DNA of 8,777 nucleotides from Candidatus Latescibacterota bacterium (GTDB lineage Bacteria > Latescibacterota > UBA2968 > GCA-2709665): contig JASLMQ010000561.1 in the NCBI GenBank assembly GCA_030746455.1, forward strand, positions 1-8,777, written 5' to 3'. Shown piece after piece: positions 1 through 4,851 of this stretch. Made by a program: the position numbers and the translations under genes. Every line of letters begins with the position of its first letter. Within the stretch, counting starts at the first letter, position 1. The notes below the pieces were generated by a model that was not told where the DNA came from, made no database searches, and saw only the letters and a list, made by a program, of their open reading frames with translations.

Positions 1-905
1 TCGGTCTGAGAGATGTTCAGGCCTCCCACGAGCCCTTTCAATCCGGCCTCCTCCGTGCAATCTCTAAAGGTCCCGTCTCCCTCGTTCCGGAAGTATCGGG
101 TCTGATCTCGAAGCCCCCAGGACGACGTCACGATGTCCAGATACCCGTCGCCATCAAAATCCTCGGTAATGCAGCCGCCCGCGAGGCTTACAACGTCGAG
201 CCCAAGGCCCGGAGCTGCGTCGTAGAATCGACCGATATTGTAGTCGGAGCAGAAAGCCGCCGGCGGAATAAGCCATGTCTTCGGCACAAGATGCGGGTAC
301 TCTCCGACTGTCATGTAGGCGATATTCAAAAGCCAGCGGGAAGTCAAATCGTCCGGTTTGTCCTTCAGAATCCTCTTGTACGCATCAATCGCTGCCCGTG
401 AGCCGCGCTGGAATCTGTGGACCCCGGTCTCGCCGATAGGCAGCAAGCAGGAATCGATCGTGTGATTGTATATGCAGTTTTCCTGCTCTGCCAGGCGCAG
501 GTGCGAGATAGCCAGCATATCTCGTATCGTTCCCGCAAAGCCAGAAGGAAAGGCATAACCATTCCGCGTGACTTCCCGTTGCACGTGAAGGAATCCTTCT
601 ATCGCCTCTTCGGTCTTTCCTGCATACAGGAGCTCTTGGGCCACCAGCGCCTGTAACATCACTCTGTTGTAGGGATCGAGCGGCTGGTCGAGCCTGCGGC
701 GAAAGTACTCCGCTCTCTGGTCGTTCAACCGTGGGTTCGTCTCAGGAGATGCGTTCTTGGCAATCTCCTCCAGACGTTTGGCCATGCGGCGCGTGCTGGA
801 GGCTCTGTACCGGGAGCGAGCTTCAGCAGTCTGGCCAGGAATCAGCAAGATAACCGCGACAGCAGCAACGATGCTTACGTGCCTCTTCCTATGAGGTAGT
901 CTCAT
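1..905 (-). CDS. CRTAC/UnbV-type FG-GAP repeat protein with TPR-like N-terminus (partial, 3' end outside window)
   Basis: The frame is open from ATG at 905 to the window edge (301 codons plus two bases), so the C-terminus is missing. Upstream of the ATG the minus strand reads GGGGAGAGGA, a good Shine-Dalgarno sequence. Residues 8-29 are a basic then hydrophobic signal peptide (VSIVAAVAVILLIPGQTAEA). Residues 40-205 are helical and TPR-like, with AGKTEEAIEGF near 95-105 and AAIDAYKRILKDKPDD near 171-186, then WLLNIAYMTVGEYP. Between them is a Cys-His-Cys segment (C144, H148, C153, then PIGETGVH) that I recall as typical of this family. The first FG-GAP calcium-type loop, DFDGDGYLD, is at 249-257, followed by YFRNEGDGTF and the start of a second repeat. 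Full-length relatives usually continue with several repeats and an ASPIC/UnbV domain. This gene resembles the protein at the other end of the window but is visible only as the complementary half. Hand-counted rows show lower GC than the rest of the window. An exported adhesion or binding role is inferred; no enzymatic activity is evident. Confidence 0.88.
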   Translation of the reverse strand, partial: MRLPHRKRHVSIVAAVAVILLIPGQTAEARSRYRASSTRRMAKRLEEIAKNASPETNPRLNDQRAEYFRRRLDQPLDPYNRVMLQALVAQELLYAGKTEEAIEGFLHVQREVTRNGYAFPSGFAGTIRDMLAISHLRLAEQENCIYNHTIDSCLLPIGETGVHRFQRGSRAAIDAYKRILKDKPDDLTSRWLLNIAYMTVGEYPHLVPKTWLIPPAAFCSDYNIGRFYDAAPGLGLDVVSLAGGCITEDFDGDGYLDIVTSSWGLRDQTRYFRNEGDGTFRDCTEEAGLKGLVGGLNISQT

Positions 906-959
906 TCCTCTCCCCTGCACGCAGGACCGACCTCACGACCCCGTCGACCTGGGGCTGGG

Positions 960-1076
960 CTATTCGCGCCTGGAAGCAACTACGCCGCGCTTGCAGCCTT
1001 CCAGGAGGACCGTCCCCAGGCCCATATCCTTCAGCGGGCCGATCTCCAATCCCACCGAAGCGTCTTCGGCGTTCAT
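960..1076 (-). CDS. Possible small ORF (38 codons), doubtful
   Basis: An ATG-to-TAG frame of 38 codons lies in the 218-base gap between the short GWxTD gene and the downstream CRTAC-type gene. Its start is preceded by GAGG with a 5-base spacer. The product begins MNAEDASVGLEIG, contains one cysteine and ends VVASRRE. It has no signal peptide, membrane segment or recognisable motif. The frame is also open upstream of this ATG and overlaps the end of the GWxTD gene in another frame. An inverted repeat lies inside its 3' half. It could be a short real gene, a remnant of a longer gene or chance. The only arguments for it are its position, its spacing and a plausible ribosome binding site. Confidence 0.2.
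   Translation of the reverse strand: MNAEDASVGLEIGPLKDMGLGTVLLEGCKRGVVASRRE
969..1005. repeat. 8-bp perfect inverted repeat with 21-base loop
   Basis: CCTGGAAG at 969-976 is matched exactly by its reverse complement CTTCCAGG at 998-1005. The inner bases allow an alternative pairing of GCAA with TTGC separated by a bulge. On the minus strand the stem lies about 120 bases past the stop of the short GWxTD gene and about 60 bases before the start of the next gene. No T-run follows on either strand, so it is not a standard intrinsic terminator. It could be an RNA hairpin or chance. Confidence 0.3.
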
Positions 1077-1123
1077 CGCAGCCTCGCTTTCGTCCGTTTC
1101 TCTCCGATGGTCACAGAGCTGAC

Positions 1124-2524
1124 CTACAGCTCGTCCCGCCAGTACGGGTTATAGGCCTCCCCGGGATAGGTGGAATGGACAAGCTCGTAGTTCCCGCTGC
1201 CTCGCCGATCCCTGAAGATGAACCTGTAGTTGCCTCTGGTGGTGTAGTGCCAGACCTCGTGGGGTTTGTCCCCGGCGGCCGAGGTGTGGTAGTCGATATC
1301 GTCCGGTGGGCCGTACTTGATGTAGACCCGGCCCTTGTCCGTGTCGGAGCCGCGCTGCCTGGGCCCCGCCACGAAGCGGTTCTCCGCGTGGCTCATCCGA
1401 AGCATGTGCTCCAGAAGACGCTCGTTCCCGGGTGCACCCGGCGAGGGATCCCGAGACATCCAGAATGCGCGGAGGAACTTCGCCTTAGCCCTCCAGTCTG
1501 TCAGCTTCTCGTAGCTCTCCAACGTCTTCTCATCGGCCACGTGTCTGATATCTGCATAGTAGCGCAGGAAATCCCTCTGGATCTCCGTCAGCGGCTCGGA
1601 ACTCTCCTCCTCGGCGACGTACACGGTACGGCGCATTCGGACATACTCGCGGTTACCGCCGTCAAAAGCCTCCACCTGAACCTCGTAGGTCCCTTCCGAG
1701 AGCCCGACGGTGTCCAGAATGTCCGTCTTCACGCAGCTCTCGCCGGGCTTCAGAATCCGCATCACCTCGTACTCCCGCACCTTCCGCCCGGTTGAATCCA
1801 CGAGGCTGTATCCCAGTATGAAACTGTCTTTGGCCTTACCGGCATCCACGGAGAAGTTGTAGAGCTCGAAATAGATCGATATGGGCCTGCCGGCCAGGAA
1901 GCTCCGCGCTGTATTGGGCGTCACCTTCCAGCCCTGCTTGACGAAGCGGCTCTTCTCCGTGCTCCGCGCCACCTCGGTGGCGAGCTGGAGGTCGCTGAAG
2001 ACCAGCTCCTTCCTCTCGTAGTCGTTCACCTCCAGGACCGATCGGCACCTGCCCGATTGGCCGGTACCCACATCCTGGATCGAAGCCGACAGGTGGTACT
2101 TCCCTGGACGCAGGTCGAATCCGACAACGTCCCGGAAGGGGGCGCCGGCAGGGGTGAGGATGTCCAGGCTGTCGACGGACACCCGCCGGTTGAGCGACCA
2201 GTCCGTCACCGGCGTGCCCGCTGTGTCGAAGACCGCCACAACGAGCTTCATCTCACCCAGCGGCCTCTCCTTCTGGGAGAGAAACAGCAGTTGCTTGGCG
2301 TCGAGCAGGACATAGACCTCCTGCCGGGTGAGGCCCTCCGGGCCGCGAAAGCCGGCGGTGTCCAGGTAGAACAGCAGGTCGCCGCTGCTTCCGATCGGAA
2401 GGTCTCCCGCCTCGGGGAGCAACTCCGTGTCCGTCTCTTCACAGAGACCTGGATCGACGGTAGAGGCACACAAGACCGCAATGAGAACCCAAACTGGAGA
2501 GGAATGACGAAACGCCTTGACCAT
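1124..2524 (-). CDS. Secreted GWxTD-domain protein, domain order beta-rich then GWxTD
   Basis: This is a 466-residue protein. The ATG at 2524 has AGGAGG at 2533-2538 with an 8-base spacer, which fixes the start. Residues 1-28 form a signal peptide (hydrophobic core VWVLIAVLCA). C19 and C28 lack a proper lipobox, so a soluble exported protein is more likely than a lipoprotein. Residues 45-305 are beta-rich: a first unit begins FYLDTAGFRG at 52-61 and closes with GKYHLSASIQD and LEVNDYERKEL, and a second unit has ISIYFELYNF at 215-224. Residues 315-450 form the GWxTD domain: FWMSRDP at 354-360, NERLLEH at 367-373, the core GSDTDKGRVYIKYGPP at 392-407, then EVWHYT and YRFIFRD. Serine replaces the name-giving tryptophan. 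The GWxTD family has no established biochemical function. The protein is paralogous to the large upstream GWxTD protein but with its modules in reverse order. A periplasmic or surface location is inferred from the signal peptide. Confidence 0.87.
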   Translation of the reverse strand: MVKAFRHSSPVWVLIAVLCASTVDPGLCEETDTELLPEAGDLPIGSSGDLLFYLDTAGFRGPEGLTRQEVYVLLDAKQLLFLSQKERPLGEMKLVVAVFDTAGTPVTDWSLNRRVSVDSLDILTPAGAPFRDVVGFDLRPGKYHLSASIQDVGTGQSGRCRSVLEVNDYERKELVFSDLQLATEVARSTEKSRFVKQGWKVTPNTARSFLAGRPISIYFELYNFSVDAGKAKDSFILGYSLVDSTGRKVREYEVMRILKPGESCVKTDILDTVGLSEGTYEVQVEAFDGGNREYVRMRRTVYVAEEESSEPLTEIQRDFLRYYADIRHVADEKTLESYEKLTDWRAKAKFLRAFWMSRDPSPGAPGNERLLEHMLRMSHAENRFVAGPRQRGSDTDKGRVYIKYGPPDDIDYHTSAAGDKPHEVWHYTTRGNYRFIFRDRRGSGNYELVHSTYPGEAYNPYWRDEL

Positions 2525-2586
2525 GGATATGCCCTCCTGAAACGACGACCCGGCCGTCCTCTGCGGACTGTCGGAAGATCCGGGCG

Positions 2587-2595
2587 CCCCCCCCC
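2587..2595. repeat. Nine-base C/G homopolymer in intergenic gap
   Basis: Nine consecutive C on the plus strand (nine G on the coding strand) lie 63 to 71 bases before the start of the short GWxTD gene, in the 192-base gap after the heparinase-like gene. Runs of this length are prone to slippage during replication. In some bacteria such runs near promoters vary expression, but no promoter elements can be recognised beside this one. Confidence 0.5.
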
Positions 2596-2651
2596 GCCGA
2601 TCGCACCTTCACCGGGACGATTGCCGAACATGATGATCTGGCACCAGCAAA

Positions 2652-2683
2652 TCTGCGGCGAGAGCCGGAGCCCCCGCCGCAGA
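2652..2683 (-). terminator. GC-rich hairpin after the heparinase-like gene, terminator-like
   Basis: A perfect 9-bp stem, TCTGCGGCG at 2652-2660 and CGCCGCAGA at 2675-2683, encloses a 14-base loop. In the direction of transcription it begins 33 bases past the stop of the heparinase-like gene and is followed by TTTGCTGG, only a three-base T-tract. A strong stem with a weak T-run fits an attenuating or partial terminator, or an mRNA 3'-end stabilising structure. Full termination is not assured, and the next gene starts about 130 bases further on. Confidence 0.45.
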
Positions 2684-2716
2684 CGGTCGACCGCACCATG
2701 CATACTCGGTTGCGCT

Positions 2717-4711
2717 CTAGCCGTCCACTGCAGCTCCTGCATCGGAAAGGATTAAGGTAATACTTCGCGAGGCCGATTTCCAGTACACGGAAAGCCGCCC
2801 GTCCTGCGTCTCGGACGTCACCTCGGCGGGAGCCTCGTGGGCCCATCCCCAGGCCAGGCAGGCCACGTATTCGCAGCGGGCCCCACGCTGCCTGGCCTCC
2901 AGGTGACAGCCCCTCTCGTGGGGCGGTCCCGAGCCACGCGGCATGTGCTGGTGGGTGATCACCACCGTCTTCTGAACGTCTACGCTCAGGTCCGTGGGAT
3001 GGAGGAAACGCACCCCCAGCTCCACGTCTCCCTTGCGCGTGCGGTAGGCCCCATCGACCTCGCGGTAGTCCGTGTCGGTATGAAGCAGCCAGGTGTAGTC
3101 GTGGGGATAGGTGCTCTCGAGCAGATCCCACACGACGATGAGGCCCTCCGTGGCAAGAAACCTCCGCTCGATGCGATCCATCTCCAGCTCCGGCGGATAG
3201 GCCGCACTCATGTCCGCCACCGCGTAGAGATGTCCCTCCTGGACGTCCACCCGGCTCAATAGAATCCCGTTCAGGCGGGAATAGGGGACCCCCGAAAAGG
3301 CGGCGTACGCCTCCTCCTGACCCCGCCCGTTGATCAGCAGGCAGTTGTGATCGACCGTCCGTTTGGGATGCGTGTACCCCGTGTCGGTGCACAGGAACTG
3401 CCCGTGCGACCACAGGATGAAGCTGCCTGCGTCGGGATGCGCGTGCCACGCCTGCATCCTGAAATCCGGATACTCCTCGAGCCGGTCGGCATTGGCGTGG
3501 CCCGCCGGCGGACCGCACTTGATCGCCACCGCCATGGCCTTCTCGTCCCAGCCGCTCCGCCAGATGGCAACCTCGTGGTCGTCGAAGTAGTGCCCTCGAG
3601 GCAGTCCATCTGTATCACCCGACGAGAGATCGGGATCCCGCCACAGCAGCGACCGGTGGATGTTCGGCCCACCGTGGCCGCGCAGACGCAGATAGTCCGC
3701 GAGCTGCTGCGCCTGTGCGTCGCGAAACCGGGCGGCAACGAGGTCCACCGTCTCTACCGGGCAGAACACCTTCGGGTCTTCGATGAGACCGTCCCGGCCG
3801 CCTGACAGGGGTACGATCTGCCGCCAGGGCACACCCACCCACTCCGTCTCGTAGGCTCGCCGGTTCAGCCGCTCGAACTCGGGGATGTACATCGGATGCG
3901 TGTCGGCGAAATCGAACGCCTCCTGCCCCCCGGGAAGAACCATGTATCTGACGTATGTGCTCAGGTTCCGAATGAGCGGTTGCGAGAGGGCGTCCATCTG
4001 TCCGGTCATCTGGTAGTGTGCCTCGGCATAGAGCGCCAGGAACGGTACCGCCCACCGCCAGTAGCCCCATCCCTCGTAGTACCAGCCGTCGGCGCCGTTG
4101 CACCGAAACGTGCGTTCCATGAAGGTCTCCGCCAGCTTGACCCAGTCTTCTGCGTCCTCTTCCTCGCCGAAAAGCGAGTAGCCGGCCAGCGCCATGCCCA
4201 CCATCGGCAGGTAGGGATGATTCTGGGCGTATTCCCAGTCCCCCTCGTGCCCGATGTAGTGGCTGTGGGTCAGCCGGCAGTTGTGCGCGAGCTGCTTCCG
4301 GACGGCATCCCGCTCCTCCGGCGCCAGGCACGAATGCAGCAGGTCGTATGCGATGGACAGCGACACCAGCGACCGCCCCATCTTGAGGTCCCGGTTCTGC
4401 CCGGGGTCGTACGGTGACCCGGCCCAGGATTCCTCCTCGGCGAGCCTCCGGATGCGCTCCCGGGCCAGCCCCAGGTAGAAGTCGTCCTCCGATATCAGGA
4501 AGCACAGGGCGGCGGGTTCCAGCTGGGGCCTCGACACGGTGTCCGCCTGCACGGCCAGCCACTCGCCCTGGAGGGGGCCGCGTGCCCGATCGCGCAGGGC
4601 TCCGATGCCCTCCTCATCCACGAAGATCCGCGGGTGTCCATTTGCCCGTTCCGGGCTCACGGTGCACGAGGCCCGGGAAGTTGCCTCCGGTAACCGCATC
4701 TGTCCGGCCAT
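2717..4711 (-). CDS. Heparinase II/III-like family protein (putative polysaccharide lyase), no signal peptide
   Basis: The protein has 664 residues, a usual length for a toroid-plus-beta-sandwich lyase. The N-terminal region begins HPRIFVDEEGIGALRDRA at 26-43 and continues as an all-alpha toroid with QNHPYLP at 163-169 and GWYYEGWGYWRW at 209-220. The heparinase II/III-like beta domain follows from about 375: VAIWRSGWD at 381-389, then HAHPDAGSF at 423-431, DTGYTHPKRTVDHNCLLING at 443-462, and WDLLEST near 528-534. These His, Asp and Asn positions are where characterised members place metal-binding and catalytic residues; exact roles are not assigned here. Family members cleave uronic-acid-containing polysaccharides by beta-elimination, but the substrate cannot be predicted. 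The start is firm: ATG at 4711, GGGAGGG at 4717-4723, and an in-frame TGA at 4724-4726 rules out upstream extension. The N-terminus is not hydrophobic, so the protein appears cytoplasmic or is exported by another route, unlike its neighbours. Confidence 0.86.
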   Translation of the reverse strand: MAGQMRLPEATSRASCTVSPERANGHPRIFVDEEGIGALRDRARGPLQGEWLAVQADTVSRPQLEPAALCFLISEDDFYLGLARERIRRLAEEESWAGSPYDPGQNRDLKMGRSLVSLSIAYDLLHSCLAPEERDAVRKQLAHNCRLTHSHYIGHEGDWEYAQNHPYLPMVGMALAGYSLFGEEEDAEDWVKLAETFMERTFRCNGADGWYYEGWGYWRWAVPFLALYAEAHYQMTGQMDALSQPLIRNLSTYVRYMVLPGGQEAFDFADTHPMYIPEFERLNRRAYETEWVGVPWRQIVPLSGGRDGLIEDPKVFCPVETVDLVAARFRDAQAQQLADYLRLRGHGGPNIHRSLLWRDPDLSSGDTDGLPRGHYFDDHEVAIWRSGWDEKAMAVAIKCGPPAGHANADRLEEYPDFRMQAWHAHPDAGSFILWSHGQFLCTDTGYTHPKRTVDHNCLLINGRGQEEAYAAFSGVPYSRLNGILLSRVDVQEGHLYAVADMSAAYPPELEMDRIERRFLATEGLIVVWDLLESTYPHDYTWLLHTDTDYREVDGAYRTRKGDVELGVRFLHPTDLSVDVQKTVVITHQHMPRGSGPPHERGCHLEARQRGARCEYVACLAWGWAHEAPAEVTSETQDGRLSVYWKSASRSITLILSDAGAAVDG

Positions 4712-4726
4712 TTCATCCCTCCCTCA

Positions 4727-4744
4727 CTGAGCTGCGCAGTTCAG
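4727..4744. promoter_or_regulatory. 18-bp near-perfect palindrome just upstream of the heparinase-like gene's RBS
   Basis: CTGAGCTGC is followed directly by GCAGTTCAG, so eight of nine positions match across the centre with no spacer. It sits immediately 5' of the Shine-Dalgarno sequence of the heparinase-like gene. A palindrome without a loop is more like a binding site for a dimeric DNA-binding protein than a hairpin. At this position a bound repressor would block transcription into the gene. No regulator gene lies in the window and no further copy was noticed, so the role is inferred. Confidence 0.3.
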
Positions 4745-4754
4745 CACCTAACGA

Positions 4755-4783
4755 AATCGGCCGGTGAATATCACCGACCGATT
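4755..4783 (-). promoter_or_regulatory. 13-bp RNA hairpin between the large GWxTD gene and the heparinase-like gene
   Basis: The arms at 4755-4767 and 4771-4783 pair over 13 positions around a three-base loop. Twelve pairs are Watson-Crick. The remaining pair is U-G when read from the minus strand and C-A when read from the plus strand, which favours a function in the minus-strand transcript. The bases after the stem are TCGTTAGG, with no real T-run, so a standard intrinsic terminator is doubtful. A transcript-processing or stability element within an operon, or a weak terminator, fits better. It begins 69 bases past the stop of the large GWxTD gene. Confidence 0.5.
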
Positions 4784-4799
4784 CGCCTGACTCGCCTTT

Positions 4800-4826
4800 C
4801 ATTCCGCGTTTTTCGCGTCTTTCGTA
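4800..4826 (-). repeat. Three degenerate 9-base units
   Basis: Read on the minus strand, three adjacent units are TACGAAAGA, CGCGAAAAA and CGCGGAATG. They lie between the stop of the large GWxTD gene and the long hairpin. From memory, similar CACGAAA-type degenerate tracts occur between genes in many environmental bacterial genomes, but their role is unclear. With only three diverged units here, the assignment is weak. Confidence 0.25.
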
Positions 4827-4851
4827 GTCCCGAGGTTCTCTGAGCCCAAGG

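Noticed and set aside
1175..1795. 206-codon plus-strand frame opposite the short GWxTD gene
   Set aside because: It is antisense to the conserved GWxTD core, with no recognisable motif and no ribosome binding site that stood out.
1196..2524. Lipoprotein signal at C19 or C28 of the short GWxTD protein
   Set aside because: The residues before each cysteine (AVL and PGL) do not fit a lipobox, which needs a small residue directly before the cysteine.
2525..2716. Promoter for the short GWxTD gene (TTGCTG as a -35 element)
   Set aside because: No matching -10 box at a suitable distance could be found, so a promoter is not supported.
2439..3518. 359-codon minus-strand frame overlapping the heparinase-like gene
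   Set aside because: It lies in another frame of the heparinase-like gene and has an R/G/A-rich composition with no domain, while the overlapping frame has clear family motifs.
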